The notes beneath the pieces are model-generated. The model saw nothing but the letters and a program-made list of their open reading frames with translations. It searched no databases and was not told the origin of the DNA. A stretch of 64,000 nt of DNA from Motilibacter peucedani. GTDB taxonomy: Bacteria; Actinomycetota; Actinomycetes; Motilibacterales; Motilibacteraceae. How positions within the stretch are numbered: position 1 is the stretch's first letter; each line of letters starts with the position of its first letter. The position numbers and the translations under genes were made by a program. The stretch lies in the NCBI RefSeq assembly GCF_003634695.1, contig NZ_RBWV01000016.1:62001-126000 (forward strand), in the 5' to 3' direction. This document shows positions 1 through 10,062 of this stretch, piece by piece.

Positions 1-71
1 CGGTTCGGCGTCCGGCGTCAATGGAGAAGTGCGAATATGGGCGGCGACCGCTCAAACGAGCAAGGAGAGCC

Positions 72-1028
72 ATGAGCGTGCCGGGTCCCTCGTCCCTCGT
101 CCTCACCGCGAGCGTCGCTCGCCGCTACTACCTCGACGGCCGCAGCAAGATCGAGATCGCCGAGGAGTTCGGCCTGAGCCGCTTCAAGGTGGCCCGCCTG
201 ATCGACACCGCGCGATCGACCGGCCTGGTGCGCATCGAGTTCCACTTCCCGGGGGAGCTCGACCTCGACCTGTCCAGCCGGCTGCAGACCGCCTTCGGGC
301 TGCGGCACAGCGTCGTGGTGGACAGCCCCGAGGACGACCCGGAGGTGCTGCGCCAGCACCTGGGCCGGGCCGCAGCCGACCTGCTCAGCGAGGTGGTGAC
401 CGCGGAGGACGTGCTGGGGCTGGCGTGGGCGCGCTCGCTGATGGCGATGCGCACGGCGCTGACCTCCCTCGCCCCGTGCGAGGTCGTGCAGCTGACCGGG
501 GCGCTCTCTCGCCCCGACGTCGACGAGAGCGCCATCGAGCTGGTGCGCGACGTGGCGCGCAAGGGCAACGGGCCGGCCTTCTTCTTCTACGCGCCGATGA
601 TCCTGCCCGACGCCGCGACCGCCGCCGTGCTGCGCCGCCAGCTCGAGATCGAGCGGGCCATGAAGCGCTACCCGCGGGTCACCGTGGCCGTGGTCGGCGT
701 CGGGTCGTGGGAGCCCCGGCACTCGACCGTGGTCGACGCGCTGACCCCGGCCGAGCGGCGCGAGATCCGGGCCCTCGGCGTGCGGGCGGAGCTCTCCGGC
801 ATCCAGATCGACGAGCAGGGCGACCCGGTCGCGACCCCCCTGACCGACCGGACCATCGGCATCACCGCCGAGCAGCTGCGCGCCGTGCCCGACGTGGTGG
901 GCATCGTCTACGACAGCTCGAAGGCCGCGGCCGTGCGGGCTGCGCTGCGGGGCGGCTACCTCAAGAGCCTGGTCACCCATGCCAGCATGGCGCGTGAGCT
1001 CCTGGCCGGCGCAGATGACCCCCGGTGA
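72..1028 (+). CDS. SorC/DeoR-type sugar-responsive transcriptional regulator
   Basis: A 318-residue cytoplasmic regulator. Residues about 12-52 form a helix-turn-helix (RRYYLDGRSKIEIAEEFGLS, then SRFKVARLI), and the remainder matches the SorC sugar-phosphate-binding domain (blocks such as VLGLAWARSLMAM and VVGVGSWEP). I start it at ATG 72 because AAGGAGAG lies just upstream; an in-frame ATG at 21 has no such site. It overlaps the following phosphotransferase gene by 14 bases, so the two are probably co-transcribed. The family binds a phosphorylated sugar and controls a neighbouring catabolic operon, but its target would lie outside the left edge. The effector is unknown. Confidence 0.85.
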   Translation: MSVPGPSSLVLTASVARRYYLDGRSKIEIAEEFGLSRFKVARLIDTARSTGLVRIEFHFPGELDLDLSSRLQTAFGLRHSVVVDSPEDDPEVLRQHLGRAAADLLSEVVTAEDVLGLAWARSLMAMRTALTSLAPCEVVQLTGALSRPDVDESAIELVRDVARKGNGPAFFFYAPMILPDAATAAVLRRQLEIERAMKRYPRVTVAVVGVGSWEPRHSTVVDALTPAERREIRALGVRAELSGIQIDEQGDPVATPLTDRTIGITAEQLRAVPDVVGIVYDSSKAAAVRAALRGGYLKSLVTHASMARELLAGADDPR

Positions 1029-1824
1029 CGAGAGCGAGGTCCTGCTCCACGGCGGCACGACCAACCGGGGCCGCGTCACCCGCGTCGGCGACACCGTCCG
1101 CCGGCCGGTGCGCCCGACCAGCCGGTCGACCTGGGCGCTGCTGCGCCACCTCGAGGACGTCGGCTTCGCCGGGGCGCCGCGGTTCGTCGGCGTCGACCGG
1201 GCCGGGCGCGAGGTGCTGTCCTACGTCGAGGGCGACGTCGCGACGCCGCCCTACCCCGCGTGGGCGCTGAGCGAGCGGGCGCTCACCAGCGTCGCAGAGC
1301 TGCTCCGCGACTACCACGCGGCCGTCGCCTCCTTCGACGCGTCGGCGCACGAGTGGGGCCGCCCGCTGCCGCCGCGCTACCGCGGCCCGCTGGTCACCCA
1401 CAACGACCCCAACCTCGACAACGTCGTCTTCCGCGACGGCGTCGCCGTCTCGCTCATCGACTTCGACCTCGCCGCGCCCGGGACCGCGCTCTGGGACGTC
1501 GCCTGCGCGGCCCGGCTCTGGGCGCCGCTGCGCGACCGGGCGGACTCGCCGCTCGAGGGTGAGGGCGACGTGGAGGAGGACTCGCTGCGCCGGCTGCGGG
1601 TCTTCGTCGATGCCTACGGCCTCTCGGCCGACGACCGCGAGCACGTCGCCGGCGCGCTGCTCTCCGCCCACGCGTGGTGCTACGGCATCGTGCAGGACGC
1701 CGTGACGCACGGGCACGAGTCCTTCACGCCGTACTGGGTGCAGGGCGGCGCGGCGCAGGCCGAGCGCACGCGTACGTGGCTGTTCGCCCACCGGCGCGAG
1801 GTGCGCGCCGCCCTGGTGCCGTGA
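1015..1824 (+). CDS. Aminoglycoside phosphotransferase/choline kinase-fold protein
   Basis: A 269-residue protein of the phosphotransferase enzyme (APH) family. The catalytic Brenner motif HNDPNLDN spans residues 129-136, with D131 as likely base, and the metal-binding LIDFD lies at 147-151. The N-terminal lobe is short, with the hydrophobic block SYVEGDVATPPYP where the nucleotide loop usually sits. The ATG at 1015 lies inside the end of the SorC-type regulator, which suggests translational coupling. Members phosphorylate small metabolites or sugars; there is no specific evidence for antibiotic resistance here. A sugar or amino-alcohol kinase working with the upstream regulator is a guess. 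Confidence 0.8.
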   Translation: MTPGDESEVLLHGGTTNRGRVTRVGDTVRRPVRPTSRSTWALLRHLEDVGFAGAPRFVGVDRAGREVLSYVEGDVATPPYPAWALSERALTSVAELLRDYHAAVASFDASAHEWGRPLPPRYRGPLVTHNDPNLDNVVFRDGVAVSLIDFDLAAPGTALWDVACAARLWAPLRDRADSPLEGEGDVEEDSLRRLRVFVDAYGLSADDREHVAGALLSAHAWCYGIVQDAVTHGHESFTPYWVQGGAAQAERTRTWLFAHRREVRAALVP

Positions 1825-1834
1825 GCCGACGGCC

Positions 1835-2473
1835 TCAGCGCTCGAGCGTGCCGCCGGCGCGCCACGCCTCGGCGGCGGTCTCGAGCCGTGCCGCCGCGCG
1901 CAGGTTGCCCTCGGCGAGCCGGCTCTCCTGCGCCTGCTCGCTCGGGCTCACGGCGAAGCGGCCGCACGCGATGACCCTGTGCACCGCGGCCGCGCGGTCC
2001 ATGGCGCCGGGCGGGTCGCCGCGCAGGGCCGTCGACAGGATGGAGTCGCCCAGCGCGGCGAGGTCGCCGGGTGCGGGCCGGTCGGGCACGCCCGCGACGG
2101 CGTCGGGCACCGGCACGTGGCCCCGCCCGGCGGCGTAGATGCGGGCGGCTTCCGAGGACTGGCGCACCAGCCAGGCGCGCAGCAGGTAGAGCGACCACAG
2201 GGCGGCGGGCAGCCCGTCGTCCTCGGGCTCGGCCCACAGCTCGCGCAGGGCGTCGAGGCCGAGGGTCTCGTCCAGGCGCACCAGGTCGGCGGCGAGCGCC
2301 GCGTCCTGCTTGCCGGCCTGCAGCACGGCGACGGCCGTGGCGTAGGCGCGCTCGCGACGGGCCGCGGGGTCGGCGTCGTGGGCCGCCCAGCTCAGCCCGG
2401 GCGAGGGGAGGGGCAGCGGGCGGTGCGGGCGCGCGTACCGTCCCGCGTCCTGGGGGTGCTCGGGTTCCGTCAT
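1835..2473 (-). CDS. Conserved actinobacterial protein of unknown function
   Basis: A 212-residue, mostly helical, acidic and alanine-rich protein with no signal peptide or membrane segment. I do not recognise a named domain. A central stretch (WSLYLLRAWLVRQSSEAARI, about residues 92-111) and an end rich in A, E and R look like a real, folded protein: codons show strong third-position GC and there is no competing gene. It converges on the phosphotransferase (10-base gap) and diverges from groEL across about 200 bases that hold the CIRCE element. Start ATG 2473 lacks a strong ribosome-binding site. Confidence 0.65.
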   Translation of the reverse strand: MTEPEHPQDAGRYARPHRPLPLPSPGLSWAAHDADPAARRERAYATAVAVLQAGKQDAALAADLVRLDETLGLDALRELWAEPEDDGLPAALWSLYLLRAWLVRQSSEAARIYAAGRGHVPVPDAVAGVPDRPAPGDLAALGDSILSTALRGDPPGAMDRAAAVHRVIACGRFAVSPSEQAQESRLAEGNLRAAARLETAAEAWRAGGTLER

Positions 2474-2515
2474 CGCCGTCCAGTGTGCACGCCGTCCACG
2501 AGCGGGTGGGCGGCA

Positions 2516-2542
2516 CTTGCACTCGACGGACGAGAGTGCTAA
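2516..2542 (+). promoter_or_regulatory. CIRCE operator (HrcA binding site) upstream of groEL
   Basis: CTTGCACTC, nine bases, then GAGTGCTAA: the right half matches the CIRCE consensus perfectly and the left half 7 of 9. TTGCAC at 2517-2522 could serve as a -35 box with a weak -10 around 2540. CIRCE is the binding site of the HrcA repressor, released on heat shock. A third half-site, TTAGCACTC, follows at 2550-2558. The element lies 134 bases before the groEL start, giving a long leader. Confidence 0.9.
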
Positions 2543-2549
2543 TCATGGG

Positions 2550-2558
2550 TTAGCACTC
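2550..2558 (+). promoter_or_regulatory. Extra CIRCE half-site
   Basis: A perfect TTAGCACTC half-site sits seven bases after the right half of the CIRCE element. With the preceding GAGTGCTAA it makes a second, everted palindrome (spacer TCATGGG), so HrcA might bind in two registers. This is read directly from the sequence; its function is inferred. Confidence 0.6.
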
Positions 2559-2585
2559 AGTACGACCGAGTGACAACGCGAGTGA

Positions 2586-4298
<1,713 letters not shown>

Positions 4299-4324
4299 GT
4301 CCCGCTCGCAGCACCGCACCACCG

Positions 4325-4364
4325 CCGAGGGGCGGTCCCGGCTCCGGCCGGGACCGCCCCTCGG
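4325..4364 (+). terminator. Intrinsic-type terminator hairpin after groEL
   Basis: A perfect 17-base-pair stem (CCGAGGGGCGGTCCCGG and its complement) around a six-base loop CTCCGG, 26 bases after the groEL stop. There is no T tract, which is common for hairpin terminators in high-GC Actinobacteria. Confidence 0.85.
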
Positions 4365-4424
4365 CCGCGTCCGGGGTGCCTCCGGTACGTTCGTGGAGCC
4401 CGTCGCCGTCCGGAGGAGAGCCCC

Positions 4425-5327
4425 TTGCGCAGCTTCGTCGCAGACCCGGTGTCGGAGGACCTGCTCGAGCACGGCGAGGGCCCGCGCTGGGACGCGGTGC
4501 GCGACGAGCTCGTGTGCGTCGACATCATGGCCGGCGCCGTGCACCGCTGGGCCTTCCGCGGCGGGCGGCTCGCGCCCGTCCGCTCCTACGTCCTCGACCG
4601 TCCGGTGGGCGCGGCCAACCCGCTCGCCGACGGCAGCGGGTGGTTGCTCGCGGCCGGCACCGGCTTCGTCCGCCTCGACGAGGACGGCACCACGACCGAG
4701 CTGGTCGACGCAGCGCCGGGGCGCGGCGAGGTCCTGCGCATGAACGAGGCCGTGTGCGACCCGGCCGGCCGGGTCGTCGCGGGGCTCATGGCCTACGACA
4801 CCGCGCCGGGCTCGGGGTGGGTCGTGAGCGGCGACCTGGACGGCGGCGTACGCACCCTGATCCCCAGGACCACGATCGCCAACGGCACCGCGTGGGACTC
4901 CGAGGGCACCACGATGTTCTGGTCCGACAGCGGCGAGGGCACCCTCGCCGCGTTCGGCTACGACCCCGCGACCGGCGCGCTCGGCGCCCGCCGCGAGGTG
5001 CTGCGCCGCGACCGCGCCGACGGCGTGGCCGACGGCATCGCCCTCGACGACGACGGCTGCGTCTGGGCCGCGCTCTGGGGCGGGCGCAGCGTCCTGCGGG
5101 TCAATCCGACCGGCGAGGTCCTCGCGGTCGTCGACCTGCCGGTCGACCAGCCCAGCGCCGTCGCGTTCGCCGGCACGACGCTGCTCGTCACGACCTCCCG
5201 CGAGGGCCTCGACGCGAGCACGCTCGCCGGCCAGCCGCTGGCGGGCGCGCTGTTCGCGGTCGACGTCGGGGTCTCGGGCCCGCCGGCCCGCCCGTTCCGC
5301 GGGGAGCTGCCGGAGCGGCTGGTCTAG
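4425..5327 (+). CDS. SMP-30/gluconolactonase/LRE family lactonase
   Basis: A 300-residue six-bladed beta-propeller of the SMP-30/gluconolaconase family, which hydrolyses sugar lactones with a bound divalent metal. Candidate metal ligands are the glutamate of HGEGPRWD near residue 17, the asparagine of NGTAWDSEG and the aspartate of ADGIALDDDG. The start is TTG 4425, chosen because GGAGGAGAG sits four bases before it and no ATG or GTG fits. It is cytoplasmic, with no signal peptide. It stands between the groEL terminator and a convergent small gene whose stop overlaps by four bases. The substrate is not evident. Confidence 0.85.
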   Translation: MRSFVADPVSEDLLEHGEGPRWDAVRDELVCVDIMAGAVHRWAFRGGRLAPVRSYVLDRPVGAANPLADGSGWLLAAGTGFVRLDEDGTTTELVDAAPGRGEVLRMNEAVCDPAGRVVAGLMAYDTAPGSGWVVSGDLDGGVRTLIPRTTIANGTAWDSEGTTMFWSDSGEGTLAAFGYDPATGALGARREVLRRDRADGVADGIALDDDGCVWAALWGGRSVLRVNPTGEVLAVVDLPVDQPSAVAFAGTTLLVTTSREGLDASTLAGQPLAGALFAVDVGVSGPPARPFRGELPERLV

Positions 5328-5656
5328 AGCCCGCCGAGCGGCGCGACGCGCTCGCCGGCGTCCTCGCAGACCCACTCGGGGTCTGGCCCGAGGTCGGGCT
5401 CGACCCGCAGCTCGTGGGCGCCGTCGTGCAGCGGGCAGGCCGGCCAGCGCAGGCCCGCGTCGTCGAGCAGGCGCTCCTGCAGGTCCTGGGCGAGCTGGCC
5501 GGCGACCACGTCGGCGCCGCCCTCCCACGCCTCGATCCACCAGCGCCGACCGGCGACGACCTCCTCGAGCAGCGCCAGGACGTCGACGCCCACGGTCTCG
5601 CGGGCGGCGAGGTCGTGCAGCAGCAGTGCACGGGTAGCCAGCAGCGGATCGGGCAC
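5324..5656 (-). CDS. Small conserved protein with C-terminal Cys/His pattern
   Basis: A 110-residue protein that I do not recognise by name. The N-terminal half is helical and acidic (DLAARETVGVDVLALLEEVV) with several tryptophans, and the C-terminus holds WPACPLHDGAHELRVEP and EWVCEDAG, a spacing that could bind a metal as in short actinobacterial proteins of this kind. I start it at GTG 5656; the -10-like CACAAT lies six bases upstream and no ribosome-binding site is visible, so it may be leaderless. It diverges from the MFS gene with only nine bases between the start codons. Confidence 0.65.
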   Translation of the reverse strand: MPDPLLATRALLLHDLAARETVGVDVLALLEEVVAGRRWWIEAWEGGADVVAGQLAQDLQERLLDDAGLRWPACPLHDGAHELRVEPDLGPDPEWVCEDAGERVAPLGGL

Positions 5657-5665
5657 GACGTCATT

Positions 5666-7099
5666 GTGCAGGAGGACGTCGCGTACGCCTGGCGCGTGCT
5701 CTCGGTCACGAGCCTGGGCGTCGTCCTCACCGGACTGAACTCCTCCACGCTCGACGTCGGCCTGCCGAGCGTGTCGCGCCACTTCAACGCCTCGCCGACG
5801 CAGGCCAGCTGGTTCCTGCTGTCCTACATGCTGGTCAACACCGTGCTCATCCTGCTGTTCGGCCGGCTCGCCGACCTGGTGGGCCGGCGCCGGCTCTACG
5901 TCACCGGGCTCGGGGTGCTCACGCTCGGCAGCCTGGGCTGTGGCCTCGCACCCACCGCCGGGGTCCTCATCGCCCTGCGCGCGGTGCAGGCCGTCGGCGC
6001 GGCCGCGATCATCACCAACACCACCGCCCAGCTGACCGACGCCTTCCCCCGTCGGCTGCTCGGCACGGCCCTCGGGCTCAACATCACGGTGATCTCGGCG
6101 GCGCAGGTGGCCGGGCCGGTGGTCGGCGGTGCGCTCATCGGGGCCTTCGGGTGGCGCTGGGTCTTCCTGTTCAACGTCCCCGTCGGTCTCGTGGGGCTGG
6201 CCTGGGCGACGCACACCCTGCGGCCGGCCGGCACCGAGCGCGCCGAGGGCCGCTTCGACGGGGTCGGTGCGGTCCTGTCGGTCGTGTGGCTCGGCGGTCT
6301 CGTCGTCGCGCTCTCGGAGGGCGGCTCCGTCGGCTGGGCGGCGCCCCAGGTGGTGGCCGGCTTCCTCGCTCTGGCCGTCGGCCTGCCGGCGTTCGTCCTC
6401 GTGCAGCGCCACCGCAGCGACCCGCTCGTCGACCTGGCGCTCCTGGCCGACCGCCAGCTCGCCTTCGCCTACCTCTCGGTGTTCCTGCTCGCCATGGCGC
6501 GGTTCTCCCTGATCCTGCTCGCGTCGCTGTTCTTCCAGGGCGCGCAGGGACTCGACCCGCTCCAGGCCGGGCTGCGGGTCACGCCCCTGGCACTGGGCAT
6601 GATGGTCGCCTCCCCGCCGGTCGGCTGGCTCTCGCGCCACGTGTCGACACAGGTGCTCGCGTCGTCCGGTCTGGGTGTGGTCTCGGGTGGACTGCTGCTG
6701 ATGGCGGCCGTCGTGTCGCCGCACGCGGGCTACGCGCCGATCGGTGTGGCGCTGTTCCTGGTGGGCGTCGGGACCGGCGCGTTCATGACGCCCAACACCA
6801 GCTCCATCATGAGCAGCGTGCCGGCCAGCAGCCGCGGGGTCGCGAACGGTCTGCGCTCGATGCTGCAGAACACCGGCTTCGTCGTCAGCACCGCCATGTC
6901 GCTGGCCATCGTCACCAGTCCGCTGGCGCCGCGGGAGAAGCGGGCGACCTACGCGGGCACGCTCACCCAGCTCTCGCCCGCCGAGGTGGGGCACTTCGTC
7001 GACGGCTTCCGCACCGCCCTGGTGGTCCTGACGGTGCTGTGCGTCGTCGCGGCCGGCGCCTCGCTGGCGCGCGGCGGTGCGGCCAGGGCCACCGGGTAG
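5666..7099 (+). CDS. MFS drug exporter, DHA2 (EmrB/QacA) family
   Basis: A 477-residue multi-spanning antiporter with about 14 predicted membrane segments. The family motif A is visible as GRLADLVGRRRLYV near residue 65 and motif C as ISAAQVAGPVVGGALIG near 147. Members export lipophilic compounds using the proton gradient; the substrate cannot be inferred. The start GTG 5666 gives a short cytoplasmic tail of normal length but lacks a ribosome-binding site; GTG 5696 is an alternative that would trim the first helix. No regulator is adjacent. Confidence 0.85.
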   Translation: MQEDVAYAWRVLSVTSLGVVLTGLNSSTLDVGLPSVSRHFNASPTQASWFLLSYMLVNTVLILLFGRLADLVGRRRLYVTGLGVLTLGSLGCGLAPTAGVLIALRAVQAVGAAAIITNTTAQLTDAFPRRLLGTALGLNITVISAAQVAGPVVGGALIGAFGWRWVFLFNVPVGLVGLAWATHTLRPAGTERAEGRFDGVGAVLSVVWLGGLVVALSEGGSVGWAAPQVVAGFLALAVGLPAFVLVQRHRSDPLVDLALLADRQLAFAYLSVFLLAMARFSLILLASLFFQGAQGLDPLQAGLRVTPLALGMMVASPPVGWLSRHVSTQVLASSGLGVVSGGLLLMAAVVSPHAGYAPIGVALFLVGVGTGAFMTPNTSSIMSSVPASSRGVANGLRSMLQNTGFVVSTAMSLAIVTSPLAPREKRATYAGTLTQLSPAEVGHFVDGFRTALVVLTVLCVVAAGASLARGGAARATG

Positions 7100-7102
7100 C
7101 GT
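7097..7102 (+). promoter_or_regulatory. -10 element of a leaderless promoter (DUF4031 gene)
   Basis: TAGCGT is followed by exactly six bases and then GTG 7109. This matches the TANNNT-N6/7-start pattern of leaderless actinobacterial genes, and there is no ribosome-binding site. It overlaps the stop of the exporter gene. Confidence 0.6.
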
Positions 7103-7108
7103 GAGCGC

Positions 7109-7369
7109 GTGACCGTGCTCGTCGACCCCGCCATGTGGCCGTGGCGCGACAGGCTGTGGGCGCACCTGGTCAGCGACACGTCCTACGACGAGCTGCACGG
7201 CTTCGCCGAGCGCCTCGGCATCCCGAGACGGGCCTTCCAGGGCGACCACTACGACATCCCCGACGTCCTCCGCGAGCAGGCGATCGCCCTGGGCGCCGAG
7301 AGCGTGACGGGCCGCGAGCTGGTCACGAGGCTGCGTGCCTCGGGCCTGCGCACCCAGAAGGTGCGCTGA
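7109..7369 (+). CDS. DUF4031 domain-containing protein
   Basis: An 86-residue protein covered by DUF4031, with the family blocks WPWRDRLWAHLVSDTSYDEL, AERLGIPRRAFQGDHYDIP and GRELVTRLRASGLR. Family length is normal. The function is not known; the fold is small, soluble and cytoplasmic. It has its own leaderless-type promoter even though it starts only nine bases after the exporter. Its last 47 bases overlap the convergent methyltransferase gene. Confidence 0.85.
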   Translation: MTVLVDPAMWPWRDRLWAHLVSDTSYDELHGFAERLGIPRRAFQGDHYDIPDVLREQAIALGAESVTGRELVTRLRASGLRTQKVR

Positions 7370-8057
7370 CGCCCTTGCGCAGCAGGAGCATGCTGTCGGC
7401 TCCGCGCTGGAACCGGTAGCGCACAGGCGCTTCTGCCGCTGCGGTGCCCGAGCTGCGCACGTCCGCCACGACCTCGTCGACGAGGTCGGGCCGGTGGGCG
7501 CGGAGGTCGACGAGCGGGAACACCCGTAGCTCGCCGCCCGGGCGCAGCACGCGGAGCAGCTCGCGCACCGCGGCCCGGTGGAACGCCGCGTCGAGCCGGT
7601 CGGCGTAGGTGAACAGCAGGTGCGAGCTCAGCACCAGGTCGAAGCTCTCCGCCGGCAGCCCCGTGTCGGGCAGCGAGCCCGCGACGTAGTCGCCGGGACG
7701 GCGTCGCAGGTCGAGCGCGAAGCGTCCCGCCGCAGCCGTGCGCGCCGCCCGGTGGGCCTCGGGGCTGCCGAACGAGCTCCAGTCGTAGGCCTCGAGGGAG
7801 CCGGCCACGTGGTCCGCACCGGTGCGTACGTCGTCCAGGGCGCGGACGGCGAGGTCGCCGGGCGCGAGGGCGTAGGCGGGGTCGAGGGCGGTGACGCGTA
7901 CGCCGTGGCGCCTGCCGTCGGCGGCGAAGCTGGCCGCACCGCCGGGGCAGTCGAGGACGCGCTGTCCTGCCAGGGTGGGCAGGTCGAGCGCGAACATCTC
8001 GAGGTACTCCTCGAACGTCCGGGCCGTCACGAGGTAGTCGGTCAGGGGAGTGCTCAC
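7323..8057 (-). CDS. Class I SAM-dependent methyltransferase
   Basis: A 244-residue methyltransferase. Motif I is degenerate but recognisable as VLDCPGGAASFAADGRRHG, where the usual DLGCG reads DCPGG; the acidic strand-2 residue is in VTALDPAYAL; FDLVLSSHLLFTYADRLDAA and LLRVLRPGGELRVFPLVD are motifs IV and post-I/VI. The start is GTG 8057 with GGAGGG just upstream. CPGGAASF with an otherwise clear Rossmann core suggests the specialised subfamily seen in Actinobacteria whose substrate is unknown. It overlaps the convergent DUF4031 gene by 47 bases. Confidence 0.8.
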   Translation of the reverse strand: MSTPLTDYLVTARTFEEYLEMFALDLPTLAGQRVLDCPGGAASFAADGRRHGVRVTALDPAYALAPGDLAVRALDDVRTGADHVAGSLEAYDWSSFGSPEAHRAARTAAAGRFALDLRRRPGDYVAGSLPDTGLPAESFDLVLSSHLLFTYADRLDAAFHRAAVRELLRVLRPGGELRVFPLVDLRAHRPDLVDEVVADVRSSGTAAAEAPVRYRFQRGADSMLLLRKGVSAPSGCAGPRHAAS

Positions 8058-8240
8058 TGGGCCCTCCGGGCCGTCGGGCCCCCGGGAGGTCGCACTCCGT
8101 CGCAGCGCCTCGCCGGGAGCGGGCTGCTGCGTGGGGACGTCGTCGGTGCAGGCCGCTAGGTGCGGCGCCACGCCTGGGTGCTCGACGACATGGCGGGAAG
8201 CGTAGCGGCAGCGTCCGGGGCCGTGGGGCAGGATGAGGGC

Positions 8241-8846
8241 GTGGACGTCCTCGAGCTCGCCGACTGGCGCCGGCGCATGCAGCAGGTCTACGCGGCGGTG
8301 CGCCGCGAGAGCGACCCCCGCTCGGGGCACAAGCTGTGGCGCGCGGCCAAGGACGAGCTCTTCCGCTCGCACCCCCAGAGCCCGCTGCCCGCCGACGACC
8401 CGCTGCGGGAGACGGGGCTGCCCTACTGGCCCTACGACCCGGCGCTGCGCTTCGTCGTGCCGCTGCAGCCGGTCGAGCGCGAGCAGCTGCGGGTCTCGCC
8501 GTCCTCGAGCGACGGCGAGGTGCGCCAGAAGCTCGTGGGCCTGGTCGAGGTGCCCGATCTCGGCATCACCCTCGACGTGTGGTGGCTCGACCAGTACGCC
8601 GGCGGGCTCTTCGTGCCGGTCAAGGACGGCACGGCGCGCACGACGACCTACGGCGCCGGCCGCTACCTCGTCGACACCGCCAAGGGCGCCGACCTGGGGC
8701 TCTTCGACGGCAAGCTGGTGCTGGACTTCAACTTCCTCTACCACCCGTCGTGCCGCTACGACCCGGTGTGGGAGTGCCCGCTGGCCGCCGCCGGCAACAC
8801 GACGACGGTGCCGATCGAGGCGGGCGAGCGGCTGGCTGCCGGGTAG
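8241..8846 (+). CDS. DUF1684 domain-containing protein
   Basis: A 201-residue protein matching DUF1684 throughout: LWRAAKDELFRSHPQSPL, GLPYWPYDPALRF, a central beta-rich part, then LVLDFNFLYHPSCRYDP and WECPLAAAGNTT near the end. These are the conserved blocks of the family, whose role is unknown. I start it at GTG 8241, where the homologous region begins (VDVLELADWRRRM); the longer reading from 8160 adds a low-quality stretch. CAGGAT lies six bases before this start, a near-miss of the leaderless -10 pattern. Confidence 0.85.
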   Translation: MDVLELADWRRRMQQVYAAVRRESDPRSGHKLWRAAKDELFRSHPQSPLPADDPLRETGLPYWPYDPALRFVVPLQPVEREQLRVSPSSSDGEVRQKLVGLVEVPDLGITLDVWWLDQYAGGLFVPVKDGTARTTTYGAGRYLVDTAKGADLGLFDGKLVLDFNFLYHPSCRYDPVWECPLAAAGNTTTVPIEAGERLAAG

Positions 8847-8857
8847 TGAGAAGTTTC

Positions 8858-8886
8858 TTGACTCGGTGAAATAAGGGGCCTACGGT
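8858..8886 (+). promoter_or_regulatory. Sigma-70-type promoter, leaderless, for the ROK gene
   Basis: TTGACT at 8858-8863, a 17-base spacer, and TACGGT at 8881-8886, then six bases to GTG 8893. This is the clearest housekeeping promoter in the window and places transcription start at or next to the start codon. Confidence 0.8.
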
Positions 8887-8892
8887 GTCGGC

Positions 8893-10062
8893 GTGCCCAT
8901 CCCGTCGAGCACCCGCTCGATCCTGCAGATGCTGCTGCGCTCCGGCCCGCTGCCGCGCGCCGAGCTCGCCCGCCGGCTCTCGCTGTCCGCCGCCTCGCTC
9001 ACCAAGCTGACCCGGCCCTACGTCGACGCCGACCTGCTCCGCGAGGAGGAGCCGGCGCAGCTGGCCTCCACGGGACGGCCCTCGAGCCCGCTCGACGTCG
9101 CCGCCGACCGCGTGCACTTCGTCGGCGTGAAGCTGACGGGCGACCACGCCTACGCCGTGCTCACCGACTTCCGCAGCGCCGTCGTGGAGCGGCTCGACCG
9201 CGCGCTCCCGAGCAAGGACGTCGCCGCCGTCGTCGGCGTCGTCGTGGACCTGGTCGAGGCGCTCGCCACGGTGCGGCGCCCGGTGCAGGTGGGCGTCGGC
9301 ATCTCCGGCACCGTGCTGCGCGACCACTCCTACGTCACCGCCTCGACGTTCCTCGGCTGGGAGGACGTCGCCCTCCGCGAGCTGCTCGAGCCGCGGCTGG
9401 GCGTGCGGGTGGTCGTCGAGAACGACCTGCGCGCGCTCACGGCGCTGCAGCACTGGTTCGGCGGCGGCTCCGACTCCTTCGCCGTCGTCACCGCCGGCGC
9501 CGGCATCGGCTGCGGGCTCGTCATCGGCGACAGGGCCGTGGGCGGGTCGGCGGGCGCGTGCGGCCTGGTGGCCCACATGCCGGTCGACGACGGACAGGTC
9601 GAGGACCGCGGCACCACCTGCCCGCAGGGCCACCGCGGCTGCGCGATGACCTACGCGACGACCGGCGGGATGCTGCGCGCCCTGGCCGAGCGCACCAGCG
9701 ACGTGCCCGGCTCGCTCGAGGAGCTCGGCGAGCGCGCGCTGGCCGGCGACCCGGACGCACGGCACGTGCTGGCCGAGGCGGGCCGCGCCCTCGGCGTCGT
9801 CACCGCCAACGTCGTCAACCTCGTCGGGCCGCGCAGCGTGGTCCTCACCGGCGAGGCGATGCAGTTCTACTCCGTGCTCGGCGACGCCTTCCACGAGGCG
9901 CTGGCCCGCCGGCTCGACCCGTCAGCCGCACCGGTCGCGGTCGAGGTGCGCTCGACCGACTTCTTCGACTGGGCGAGAGGAGCAGCAGTGGTGGCGATCC
10001 AGGACCTCGTGATGCACGGTGCCTCGTTCGAGCCGGCCGAGCTCGCGGAGGTGGCGCAGTGA
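8893..10062 (+). CDS. ROK family transcriptional regulator
   Basis: A 389-residue ROK protein. Residues about 5-50 form a winged helix (SILQMLLRSGPLPRAELARR), followed by a sugar-kinase-like domain with VGVGISGTV, VVENDLRALTALQHWFGG and VTAGAGIGCGLVIGD. The zinc motif reads CPQGHRGC at 243-250, where the second cysteine of the usual CxCGxxGC is glutamine, so metal binding may be altered. ROK regulators repress sugar genes until a sugar binds. It is leaderless and overlaps the next gene by four bases (GTGA), which marks a two-gene unit. Confidence 0.9.
   Translation: MPIPSSTRSILQMLLRSGPLPRAELARRLSLSAASLTKLTRPYVDADLLREEEPAQLASTGRPSSPLDVAADRVHFVGVKLTGDHAYAVLTDFRSAVVERLDRALPSKDVAAVVGVVVDLVEALATVRRPVQVGVGISGTVLRDHSYVTASTFLGWEDVALRELLEPRLGVRVVVENDLRALTALQHWFGGGSDSFAVVTAGAGIGCGLVIGDRAVGGSAGACGLVAHMPVDDGQVEDRGTTCPQGHRGCAMTYATTGGMLRALAERTSDVPGSLEELGERALAGDPDARHVLAEAGRALGVVTANVVNLVGPRSVVLTGEAMQFYSVLGDAFHEALARRLDPSAAPVAVEVRSTDFFDWARGAAVVAIQDLVMHGASFEPAELAEVAQ

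Noticed and set aside
1015-1824. Phosphotransferase as an aminoglycoside-resistance gene
   Set aside because: Shares only the fold motifs with resistance enzymes and is coupled to a sugar regulator.
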